Shown: positions 12,403-23,600 of the stretch, piece by piece
How the letters are laid out: each line of letters starts with the position of its first letter
Position numbering within the stretch: position 1 is the stretch's first letter
NCBI GenBank assembly: GCA_037893225.1
Contig: JAZGUH010000261.1
Span: 868,001-932,000 of the forward strand
Reading direction: 5' to 3'
DNA from: Hippasteria phrygiana
Taxonomy: Eukaryota; Echinodermata; Asteroidea; Valvatida; Goniasteridae
DNA: 64,000 bases
Made by a program: the position numbers and the translations under genes
Notes under the pieces: generated by a model
Database searches by the model: none
The model's input: the letters and a program-made list of their open reading frames with translations, nothing else
Told to the model about the DNA's origin: nothing

Positions 12403-14510
12403 AATGGGATATTGACCAAATCCAGTATGTTTTACACGTATGGGTAGCTTAGATCTAGCGCAACAATTTGAGACCATCGCCAGCTTCAGAGCGTTAGAAC
12501 TTTTCGAGATAATTCAAACCTCGCAACACATTTCTTCCCGTGAACTTTGTTTGCGTTCTCCCGTTTACTGCATTGTGACTGCTTAACGTTTGCCACATTT
12601 TCAGATGAACGCCCCTCCTTTCCCTGTTCATAATTGAATGGGATATTGACCAAATCCAGTATGTTTTACACGTATGGGTAGCTTAGATCTAGCGCAACAA
12701 TTTGAGACCATCGCCAGCTTCAGAGCGTTAGAACTAGTGGAGAAAATTCACACCTCGCAACAAATTTCTTCCCGTGAACTCTGTGTGCGTTCTCCCGTTT
12801 ACTGCATTGTGACTGCTTAACGTTTGCCAAATTTTCAGATGAACGCCCCTCCTTTCCCTGTTCATAATTGAATGGGATATTGACCAAATCCAGTATGTTT
12901 TACACGTATGGGTAGCTTAGATCTAGCGCAACAATTTGAGACCATCGCCAGCTTCAGAGCGTTAGAACTCGTGGAGAAAATTCAAACCTCGCAACAAATT
13001 TTTTCCCGTGAACTCTGTGTGCGTTCTCCCGATTACTGCATTGTGACTGCTTAACGTTTGCCAAATTTTCAGATGAACGCCCCTCCTTTCCCTGTTCATA
13101 ATTGAATGGGATATTGACCAAATCCAGTAATTTTTACACGTATGGGTAGCTTAGATCTAGCGCAACAATTTGAGACCATCGCCAGCTTCAGAGCGTTAGA
13201 ACTTTTCGAGATAATTCAAACCTCGCAACAAATTTCTTCCCGTGAACTCTGTGTGCGTTCTCCCGATTACTGCATTGTGACTGCTTAACGTTTGCCAAAT
13301 TTTCAGATGAACGCCCCTCCTTTCCCTGTCCATAATTGAATGGGATATTGACCAAATCCAGTATGTTTTACACGTATGGGTAGCTTAGATCTAGCGCAAC
13401 AATTTGAGACCATCGCCAGCTTCAGAGCGTTAGAACTAGTGGAGAAAATTCAAACCTCGCAACAAGTTTCTTCCCGTGAACTCTGTGTGCGTTCTCCCGT
13501 TTACTGCATTGTGACTGCTTAACGTTTGCCAAATTTTCAGATGAACGCCCCTCCTTTCCCTGTTCATAATTGAATGGGATATTGACCAAATCCAGTATGT
13601 TTTACACGTATGGGTAGCTTAGATCTAGCGCAACAATTTGAGACCATCGCCAGTTTCAGAGCGTTATAACTCGTGGAGAAAATTCAAACCTCGCAACAGA
13701 TTTCTTCCCGTGAACTCTGTGTGCGTTCTCCCGTTTACTGCATTGTGACTGCTTAACGTTTGCCAAAATTTTCAGATGAACGCCCCTCCTTTCCCTGTTC
13801 ATAATTGAATGGGATATTGACCAAATCCAGTAATTTTTACACGTATGGGTAGCTTAGATCTAGCGCAACAATTTGAGACCATCGCCAGCTTCAGAGCGTT
13901 AGAACTTTTCGAGATAATTCAAACCTCGCAACACATTTCTTCCCGTGAACTTTGTTTGCGTTCTCCCGTTTACTGCATTGTGACTCCTTAACGTTTGCCA
14001 AATTTTCAGATGAACGCCCCTCCTTTCCCTGTTCATAATTGAATGGGATATTGAACCAAATCCAGTATGTTTTACACGTATGGGTAGCTTAGATCTAGCG
14101 CAACAATTTGAGACCATCGCCAGCTTCAGAGCGTTAGAACTTTTCGAGATAATTCAAAACTCGCAACAAATTTCTTCCCGTGAACTTTGTGTGCTTTCTC
14201 CCGTTTACTGCATTGTGACTGCTTAACGTTTGCCACATTTTCAGATGAACGCCCCTCCTTTCCCTGTTCATAATTGAATGGGATATTGACCAAATCCAGT
14301 ATGTTTTACACGTATGGGTAGCTTAGATCTACCGCAACAATTTGAGACCATCGCCAGCTTCAGAGCGTTAGAACTAGTGGAGAAAATTCAAACCTCGCAA
14401 CACATTTCTTCCCGTGAACTCTGTGTGCGTTCTCCCGATTACTGCATTGTGACTGCTTAACGTTTGCCAAATTTTCAGATGAACGCCCCTCCTTTCCCTG
14501 TTCATAATTG
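12403..14510. repeat. Array block 2: mixed segment 1b-2-5-6-7-9-1-3-4
   Basis: Nine monomers join types that otherwise belong to different blocks. It holds the only type 9 monomer in the left half (13573-13807) and the first 7. Two of the nine are 235 bp: the type 9 copy, with an extra A in its CCAAAATT run, and the type 3 copy at 14042-14276, with an extra A after ATATTGA. The type 1 copy at 13808 has a private G-to-C change at 13986 and a type 4-like A at position 194. The concentration of indels and the mixed order suggest an old junction between array families. That is inference. Confidence 0.75.
13573..13807. repeat. Type 9 monomer, 235 bp, leftmost copy
   Basis: This copy carries the type 9 signature: T at monomer 82 (CAGTTTCAG), T at 95 (GTTATAAC), CGTGG near 100-104, G127 (CAGATTTC) and one extra A in the CCAAAATTTTC run, giving 235 bp. 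The six other copies begin at 31153, 32793, 34198, 41453, 43794 and 53390, and all have the same extra base. Unlike those copies it is not followed by type 10, and no type 8 precedes it. It is therefore either a relic of the 7-8-9-10 cassette or close to its source. Confidence 0.85.
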
Positions 14511-15712
14511 AATGGGATATTGACCAAATCCAGTAATTTTTACACGTATGGGTAGCTTAGATCTAGCGCAACAATTTGAGACCATCGCCAGCTTCAGAGC
14601 GTTAGAACTTTTCGAGATAATTCAAACCTCGCAACACATTTCTTCCCGTGAACTTTGTTTGCGTTCTCCCGTTTACTGCATTGTGACTGCTTAACGTTTG
14701 CCACATTTTCAGATGAACGCCCCTCCTTTCCCTGTTCATAATTGAATGGGATATTGACCAAATCCAGTATGTTTTACACGTATGGGTAGCTTAGATCTAG
14801 CGCAACAATTTGAGACCATCGCCAGCTTCAGAGCGTTAGAACTTTTCGAGATAATTCAAAACTCGCAACAAATTTCTTCCCGTGAACTTTGTGTGCTTTC
14901 TCCCGTTTACTGCATTGTGACTGCTTAACGTTTGCCACATTTTCAGATGAACGCCCCTCCTTTCCCTGTTCATAATTGTATGGGATATTGACCAAATCCA
15001 GTATGTTTTACACGTATGGGTAGCTTAGATCTACCGCAACAATTTGAGACCATCGCCAGCTTCAGAGCGTTAGAACTAGTGGAGAAAATTCAAACCTCGC
15101 AACACATTTCTTCCCGTGAACTCTGTGTGCGTTCTCCCGATTACTGCATTGTGACTGCTTAACGTTTGCCAAATTTTCAGATGAACGCCCCTCCTTTCCC
15201 TGTTCATAATTGAATGGGATATTGACCAAATCCAGTAATTTTTACACGTATGGGTAGCTTAGATCTAGCGCAACAATTTGAGACCATCGCCAGCTTCAGA
15301 GCGTTAGAACTCGTGGAGAAAATTCAAACCTCGCAACAAATTTTTTCCCGTGAACTCTGTGTGCGTTCTCCCGATTACTGCATTGTGACTGCTTAACGTT
15401 TGCCAAATTTTCAGATGAACGCCCCTCCTTTCCCTGTTCATAATTGAATGGGATATTGACCAAATCCAGTAATTTTTACACGTATGGGTAGCTTAGATCT
15501 AGCGCAACAATTTGAGACCATCGCCAGCTTCAGAGCGTTAGAACTTTTCGAGATAATTCAAACCTCGCAACAAATTTCTTCCCGTGAACTCTGTGTGCGT
15601 TCTCCCGATTACTGCATTGTGACTGCTTAACGTTTGCCAAATTTTCAGATGAACGCCCCTCCTTTCCCTGTCCATAATTGAATGGGATATTGACCAAATC
15701 CAGTATGTTTTA

Positions 15713-15734
15713 CACGTATGGCTACCCATACGTG
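15713..15734. repeat. Perfect 9-bp inverted repeat with 4-base loop inside the inserted segment
   Basis: CACGTATGG at 15713-15721 pairs with CCATACGTG at 15726-15734 around the loop CTAC. Read from 15722, the 13 bases CTACCCATACGTG are the reverse complement of the ordinary satellite sequence CACGTATGGGTAG. The insertion is therefore partly an inverted copy of the DNA beside it, as expected from a fold-back template switch in DNA synthesis. Confidence 0.93.
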
Positions 15735-15756
15735 GTACGTACTTACGTACGTACTT
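15735..15756. repeat. Short GTAC/ACGT repeat completing the insertion
   Basis: After the inverted copy come GTACGTAC, TT, ACGTACGTAC, TT, leading back into the satellite at AGATC. The 8-mer CGTACTTA occurs twice. The segment is built from the self-complementary tetranucleotides GTAC and ACGT and resembles the end of the inverted copy (ACGTG) expanded by slippage. It does not match any other part of the monomer. Confidence 0.85.
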
Positions 15757-16878
15757 AGATCAAGCGCAACAATTTGAGACCATCGCCAGCTTCAGAGCGT
15801 TAGAACTAGTGGAGAAAATTCAAACCTCGCAACAAGTTTCTTCCCGTGAACTCTGTGTGCGTTCTCCCGTTTACTGCATTGTGACTGCTTAACGTTTGCC
15901 AAATTTTCAGATGAACGCCCCTCCTTTCCCTGTTCATAATTGAATGGGATATTGACCAAATCCAGTAATTTTCACACGTATGGGTAGCTTAGATCTAGCG
16001 CAACAATTTGAGACCATCGCCAGCTTCAGAGCGTTAGAACTTTTCGAGATAATTCAAACCTCGCAACACATTTCTTCCCGTGAACTTTGTTTGCGTTCTC
16101 CCGTTTACTGCATTGTGACTGCTTAACGTTTGCCACATTTTCAGATGAACGCCCCTCCTTTCCCTGTTCATAATTGAATGGGATATTGACCAAATCCAGT
16201 ATGTGTTACACGTATGGGTAGCTTAGATCTAGCGCAACAATTTGAGACCATCGCCAGCTTCAGAGCGTTAGAACTTTTCGAGATAATTCAAAACTCGCAA
16301 CAAATTTCTTCCCGTGAACTTTGTGTGCTTTCTCCCGTTTACTGCATTGTGACTGCTTAACGTTTGCCACATTTTCAGATGAACGCCCCTCCTTTCCCTG
16401 TTCATAATTGAATAGGATATTGACCAAATCCAGTATGTTTTACACGTATGGGTAGCTTAGATCTACCGCAACAATTTGAGACCATCGCCAGCTTCAGAGC
16501 GTTAGAACTAGTGGAGAAAATTCAAACCTCGCAACACATTTCTTCCCGTGAACTCTGTGTGCGTTCTCCCGATTACTGCATTGTGACTGCTTAACGTTTG
16601 CCAAATTTTCAGATGAACGCCCCTCCTTTCCCTGTTCATAATTGAATGGGATATTGACCAAATCCAGTATGTTTTACACGTATGGGTAGCTTAGATCTAG
16701 CGCAACAATTTGAGACCATCGCCAGCTTCAGAGCGTTAGAACTTTTCGAGATAATTCAAAACTCGCAACAAATTTCTTCCCGTGAACTTTGTGTGCTTTC
16801 TCCCGTTTACTGCATTGTGACTGCTTAACGTTTGCCACATTTTCAGATGAACGCCCCTCCTTTCCCTGTTCATAATTG

Positions 16879-17112
16879 AATGGGATATTGACCAAATCCA
16901 GTATGTTTTACACGTATGGGTAGCTTAGATCTACCGCAACAATTTGAGACCATCGCCAGCTTCAGAGCGTTAGAACTTTTCAAGATAATTCAAACCTCGC
17001 AACACATTTCTTCCCGTGAACTTTGTTTGCGTTCTCCCGTTTACTGCATTGTGACTGCTTAACGTTTGCCACATTTTCAGATGAACGCCCCTCCTTTCCC
17101 TGTTCATAATTG
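16879..17112. repeat. Hybrid monomer 4/1
   Basis: The left part has C56 (CTACCGC), typical of type 4. The right part has TTTTC near 99-103, C127, T149 and C194, as in type 1. A private A at 104 (TTTTCAAG) is shared only with the hybrid at 19453-19686, eleven monomers downstream. The two are therefore copies of a single recombinant, and they anchor the alignment of the 12- and 11-monomer units. The crossover lies between monomer positions 56 and 100. Confidence 0.85.
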
Positions 17113-19218
17113 AATGGGATATTGACCAAATCCAGTATGTTTTACACGTATGGGTAGCTTAGATCTAGCGCAACAATTTGAGACCATCGCCAGCTTCAGA
17201 GCGTTAGAACTAGTGGAGAAAATTCACACCTCGCAACAAATTTCTTCCCGTGAACTCTGTGTGCGTTCTCCCGTTTACTGCATTGTGACTGCTTAACGTT
17301 TGCCAAATTTTCAGATGAACGCCCCTCCTTTCCCTGTTCATAATTGAATGGGATATTGACCAAATCCAGTATGTTTTACACGTATGGGTAGCTTAGATCT
17401 AGCGCAACAATTTGAGACCATCGCCAGCTTCAGAGCGTTAGAACTTTTCGAGATAATTCAAAACTCGCAACAAATTTCTTCCCGTGAACTTTGTGTGCTT
17501 TCTCCCGTTTACTGCATTGTGACTGCTTAACGTTTGCCACATTTTCAGATGAACGCCCCTCCTTTCCCTGTTCATAATTGAATGGGATATTGACCAAATC
17601 CAGTATGTTTTACACGTATGGGTAGCTTAGATCTACCGCAACAATTTGAGACCATCGCCAGCTTCAGAGCGTTAGAACTAGTGGAGAAAATTCAAACCTC
17701 GCAACACATTTCTTCCCGTGAACTCTGTGTGCGTTCTCCCGATTACTGCATTGTGACTGCTTAACGTTTGCCAAATTTTCAGATGAACGCCCCTCCTTTC
17801 CCTGTTCATAATTGAATGGGATATTGACCAAATCCAGTAATTTTTACACGTATGGGTAGCTTAGATCTAGCGCAACAATTTGAGACCATCGCCAGCTTCA
17901 GAGCGTTAGAACTTTTCGAGATAATTCAAACCTCGCAACACATTTCTTCCCGTGAACTTTGTTTGCGTTCTCCCGTTTACTGCATTGTGACTGCTTAACG
18001 TTTGCCACATTTTCAGATGAACGCCCCTCCTTTCCCTGTTCATAATTGAATGGGATATTGACCAAATCCAGTATGTTTTACACGTATGGGTAGCTTAGAT
18101 CTAGCCCAACAATTTGAGACCATCGCCAGCTTCAGAGCGTTAGAACTCGTGGAGAAAATTCAAACCTCGCAACAAATTTTTTCCCGTGAACTCTGTGTGC
18201 GTTCTCCCGATTACTGCATTGTGACTGCTTAACGTTTGCCAAATTTTCAGATGAACGCCCCTCCTTTCCCTGTTCATAATTGAATGGGATATTGACCAAA
18301 TCCAGTAATTTTTACACGTATGGGTAGCTTAGATCTAGCGCAACAATTTGAGACCATCGCCAGCTTCAGAGCGTTAGAACTTTTCGAGATAATTCAAACC
18401 TCGCAACAAATTTCTTCCCGTGAACTCTGTGTGCGTTCTCCCGATTACTGCATTGTGACTGCTTAACGTTTGCCAAATTTTCAGATGAACGCCCCTCCTT
18501 TCCCTGTCCATAATTGAATGGGATATTGACCAAATCCAGTATGTTTTACACGTATGGGTAGCTTAGATCTACCGCAACAATTTGAGACCATCGCCAGCTT
18601 CAGAGCGTTAGAACTAGTGGAGAAAATTCAAACCTCGCAACAAGTTTCTTCCCGTGAACTCTGTGTGCGTTCTCCCGTTTACTGCATTGTGACTGCTTAA
18701 CGTTTGCCAAATTTTCAGATGAACGCCCCTCCTTTCCCTGTTCATAATTGAATGGGATATTGACCAAATCCAGTAATTTTTACACGTATGGGTAGCTTAG
18801 ATCTAGCGCAACAATTTGAGACCATCGCCAGCTTCAGAGCGTTAGAACTTTTCGAGATAATTCAAACCTCGCAACACATTTCTTCCCGTGAACTTTGTTT
18901 GCGTTCTCCCGTTTACTGCATTGTGACTGCTTAACGTTTGCCACATTTTCAGATGAACGCCCCTCCTTTCCCTGTTCATAATTGAATGGGATATTGACCA
19001 AATCCAGTATGTGTTACACGTATGGGTAGCTTAGATCTAGCGCAACAATTTGAGACCATCGCGAGCTTCAGAGCGTTAGAACTTTTCGAGATAATTCAAA
19101 ACTCGCAACAAATTTCTTCCCGTGAACTTTGTGTGCTTTCTCCCGTTTACTGCATTGTGACTGCTTAACGTTTGCCACATTTTCAGATGAACGCCCCTCC
19201 TTTCCCTGTTCATAATTG

Positions 19219-19452
19219 AATGGGATATTGACCAAATCCAGTATGTTTTACACGTATGGGTAGCTTAGATCTACCGCAACAATTTGAGACCATCGCCAGC
19301 TTCAGAGCGTTAGAACTAGTGGAGAAAATTCAAAACTCGCAACAAATTTCTTCCCGTGAACTTTGTGTGCTTTCTCCCGTTTACTGCATTGTGACTGCTT
19401 AACGTTTGCCACATTTTCAGATGAACGCCCCTCCTTTCCCTGTTCATAATTG
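19219..19452. repeat. Hybrid monomer 4/3 marking a one-monomer deletion
   Basis: Up to position 108 it is type 4 (C56, ACTAGTGG, A108). From position 117 it is type 3 (A117, A127, T149 replaced by G, T153, C194). The exchange lies within 109-116, about 19327-19334. The previous HOR unit has complete type 4 (16411) and type 3 (16645) monomers at this place; here the two are fused and the unit is one monomer shorter (11 instead of 12). Confidence 0.9.
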
Positions 19453-20622
19453 AATGGGATATTGACCAAATCCAGTATGTTTTACACGTATGGGTAGCTT
19501 AGATCTACCGCAACAATTTGAGACCATCGCCAGCTTCAGAGCGTTAGAACTTTTCAAGATAATTCAAACCTCGCAACACATTTCTTCCCGTGAACTTTGT
19601 TTGCGTTCTCCCGTTTACTGCATTGTGACTGCTTAACGTTTGCCACATTTTCAGATGAACGCCCCTCCTTTCCCTGTTCATAATTGAATGGGATATTGAC
19701 CAAATCCAGTATGTTTTACACGTATGGGTAGCTTAGATCTAGCGCAACAATTTGAGACCATCGCCAGCTTCAGAGCGTTAGAACTAGTGGAGAAAATTCA
19801 CACCTCGCAACAAATTTCTTCCCGTGAACTCTGTGTGCGTTCTCCCGTTTACTGCATTGTGACTGCTTAACGTTTGCCAAATTTTCAGATGAACGCCCCT
19901 CCTTTCCCTGTTCATAATTGAATGGGATATTGACCAAATCCAGTATGTTTTACACGTATGGGTAGCTTAGATCTAGCGCAACAATTTGAGACCATCGCCA
20001 GCTTCAGAGCGTTAGAACTTTTCGAGATAATTCAAAACTCGCAACAAATTTCTTCCCGTGAACTTTGTGTGCTTTCTCCCGTTTACTGCATTGTGACTGC
20101 TTAACGTTTGCCACATTTTCAGATGAACGCCCCTCCTTTCCCTGTTCATAATTGAATGGGATATTGACCAAATCCAGTATGTTTTACACGTATGGGTAGC
20201 TTAGATCTACCGCAACAATTTGAGACCATCGCCAGCTTCAGAGCGTTAGAACTAGTGGAGAAAATTCAAACCTCGCAACACATTTCTTCCCGTGAACTCT
20301 GTGTGCGTTCTCCCGATTACTGCATTGTGACTGCTTAACGTTTGCCAAATTTTCAGATGAACGCCCCTCCTTTCCCTGTTCATAATTGAATGGGATATTG
20401 ACCAAATCCAGTAATTTTTACACGTATGGGTAGCTTAGATCTAGCGCAACAATTTGAGACCATCGCCAGCTTCAGAGCGTTAGAACTTTTCGAGATAATT
20501 CAAACCTCGCAACACATTTCTTCCCGTGAACTTTGTTTGCGTTCTCCCGTTTACTGCATTGTGACTGCTTAACGTTTGCCACATTTTCAGATGAACGCCC
20601 CTCCTTTCCCTGTTCATAATTG

Positions 20623-23600
20623 AATGGGATATTGACCAAATCCAGTATGTTTTACACGTATGGGTAGCTTAGATCTAGCCCAACAATTTGAGACCATCGC
20701 CAGCTTCAGAGCGTTAGAACTCGTGGAGAAAATTCAAACCTCGCAACAAATTTTTTCCCGTGAACTCTGTGTGCGTTCTCCCGATTACTGCATTGTGACT
20801 GCTTAACGTTTGCCAAATTTTCAGATGAACGCCCCTCCTTTCCCTGTTCATAATTGAATGGGATATTGACCAAATCCAGTAATTTTTACACGTATGGGTA
20901 GCTTAGATCTAGCGCAACAATTTGAGACCATCGCCAGCTTCAGAGCGTTAGAACTTTTCGAGATAATTCAAACCTCGCAACAAATTTCTTCCCGTGAACT
21001 CTGTGTGCGTTCTCCCGATTACTGCATTGTGACTGCTTAACGTTTGCCAAATTTTCAGATGAACGCCCCTCCTTTCCCTGTCCATAATTGAATGGGATAT
21101 TGACCAAATCCAGTATGTTTTACACGTATGGGTAGCTTAGATCTAGCGCAACAATTTGAGACCATCGCCAGCTTCAGAGCGTTAGAACTAGTGGAGAAAA
21201 TTCAAACCTCGCAACAAGTTTCTTCCCGTGAACTCTGTGTGCGTTCTCCCGTTTACTGCATTGTGACTGCTTAACGTTTGCCAAATTTTCAGATGAACGC
21301 CCCTCCTTTCCCTGTTCATAATTGAATGGGATATTGACCAAATCCAGTAATTTTTACACGTATGGGTAGCTTAGATCTAGCGCAACAATTTGAGACCATC
21401 GCCAGCTTCAGAGCGTTAGAACTTTTCGAGATAATTCAAACCTCGCAACACATTTCTTCCCGTGAACTTTGTTTGCGTTCTCCCGTTTACTGCATTGTGA
21501 CTGCTTAACGTTTGCCACATTTTCAGATGAACGCCCCTCCTTTCCCTGTTCATAATTGAATGGGATATTGACCAAATCCAGTATGTGTTACACGTATGGG
21601 TAGCTTAGATCTAGCGCAACAATTTGAGACCATCGCCAGCTTCAGAGCGTTAGAACTTTTCGAGATAATTCAAAACTCGCAACAAATTTCTTCCCGTGAA
21701 CTTTGTGTGCTTTCTCCCGTTTACTGCATTGTGACTGCTTAACGTTTGCCACATTTTCAGATGAACGCCCCTCCTTTCCCTGTTCATAATTGAATGGGAT
21801 ATTGACCAAATCCAGTATGTTTTACACGTATGGGTAGCTTAGATCTACCGCAACAATTTGAGACCATCGCCAGCTTCAGAGCGTTAGAACTAGTGGAGAA
21901 AATTCAAACCTCGCAACACATTTCTTCCCGTGAACTCTGTGTGCGTTCTCCCGATTACTGCATTGTGACTGCTTAACGTTTGCCAAATTTTCAGATGAAC
22001 GCCCCTCCTTTCCCTGTTCATAATTGAATGGGATATTGACCAAATCCAGTTATTTTTACACGTATGGGTAGCTTAGATCTAGCGCAACAATTTGAGACCA
22101 TCGCCAGCTTCAGAGCGTTAGAACTTTTCGAGATAATTCAAAACTCGCAACAAATTTCTTCCCGTGAACTTTGTGTGCTTTCTCCCGTTTACTGCATTGT
22201 GACTGCTTAACGTTTGCCACATTTTCAGATGAACGCCCCTCCTTTCCCTGTTCATAATTGTATGGGATATTGACCAAATCCAGTATGTTTTACACGTATG
22301 GGTAGCTTAGATCTACCGCAACAATTTGAGACCATCGCCAGCTTCAGAGCGTTAGAACTAGTGGAGAAAATTCAAACCTCGCAACACATTTCTTCCCGTG
22401 AACTCTGTGTGCGTTCTCCCGATTACTGCATTGTGACTGCTTAACGTTTGCCAAATTTTCAGATGAACGCCCCTCCTTTCCCTGTTCATAATTGAATGGG
22501 ATATTGACCAAATCCAGTAATTTTTACACGTATGGGTAGCTTAGATCTAGCGCAACAATTTGAGACCATCGCCAGCTTCAGAGCGTTAGAACTTTTCGAG
22601 ATAATTCAAACCTCGCAACACATTTCTTCCCGTGAACTTTGTTTGCGTTCTCCCGTTTACTGCATTGTGACTGCTTAACGTTTGCCACATTTTCAGATGA
22701 ACGCCCCTCCTTTCCCTGTTCATAATTGAATGGGATATTGACCAAATCCAGTATGTTTTACACGTATGGGTAGCTTAGATCTAGCGCAACAATTTGAGAC
22801 CATCGCCAGCTTCAGAGCGTTAGAACTCGTGGAGAAAATTCAAACCTCGCAACAAATTTTTTCCCGTGAACTCTGTGTGCGTTCTCCCGATTACTGCATT
22901 GTGACTGCTTAACGTTTGCCAAATTTTCAGATGAACGCCCCTCCTTTCCCTGTTCATAATTGAATGGGATATTGACCAAATCCAGTAATTTTTACACGTA
23001 TGGGTAGCTTAGATCTAGCGCAACAATTTGAGACCATCGCCAGCTTCAGAGCGTTAGAACTTTTCGAGATAATTCAAACCTCGCAACAAATTTCTTCCCG
23101 TGAACTCTGTGTGCGTTCTCCCGATTACTGCATTGTGACTGCTTAACGTTTGCCAAATTTTCAGATGAACGCCCCTCCTTTCCCTGTCCATAATTGAATG
23201 GGATATTGACCAAATCCAGTATGTTTTACACGTATGGGTAGCTTAGATCTAGCGCAACAATTTGAGACCATCGCCAGCTTCAGAGCGTTAGAACTAGTGG
23301 AGAAAATTCAAACCTCGCAACAAGTTTCTTCCCGTGAACTCTGTGTGCGTTCTCCCGTTTACTGCATTGTGACTGCTTAACGTTTGCCAAATTTTCAGAT
23401 GAACGCCCCTCCTTTCCCTGTTCATAATTGAATGGGATATTGACCAAATCCAGTAATTTGTACACGTATGGGTAGCTTAGATCTAGCGCAACAATTTGAG
23501 ACCATCGCCAGCTTCAGAGCGTTAGAACTTTTCGAGATAATTCAAACCTCGCAACACATTTCTTCCCGTGAACTTTGTTTGCGTTCTCCCGTTTACTGCA

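Larger units (their letters stand above)
15681..15942. repeat. Type 7 monomer of 262 bp carrying a 28-bp insertion
   Basis: Left and right parts match type 7 (TG at 26-27, ACTAGTGG, G128). Between CACGTATGG and CTTAGATC, where other monomers have only GTAG, this copy has 32 bases, a net gain of 28. It also has AGATCA instead of AGATCT, so the otherwise near-universal BglII site is lost here. The other type 7 copies are 234 bp and lack the insertion, including those at the same place in later HOR units (18517, 21091, 23197, 24601, 26707). Confidence 0.95.

Noticed and set aside
13899..14117. 72-codon open frame on the minus strand
   Set aside because: It exists only because the extra A in the 235-bp monomer at 14042 shifts the frame past a stop that is present in other monomers. 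It is plain satellite sequence.
15538..15729. 63-codon open frame on the minus strand
   Set aside because: Its start lies in the 28-bp insertion and the rest is ordinary satellite; there is no conserved domain or independent support.
15713..15756. Transposon remnant or target-site duplication
   Set aside because: The inserted bases are explained by an inverted copy of neighbouring satellite and short GTAC/ACGT repetition. There is no flanking direct repeat of the kind left by insertion and no terminal motif.
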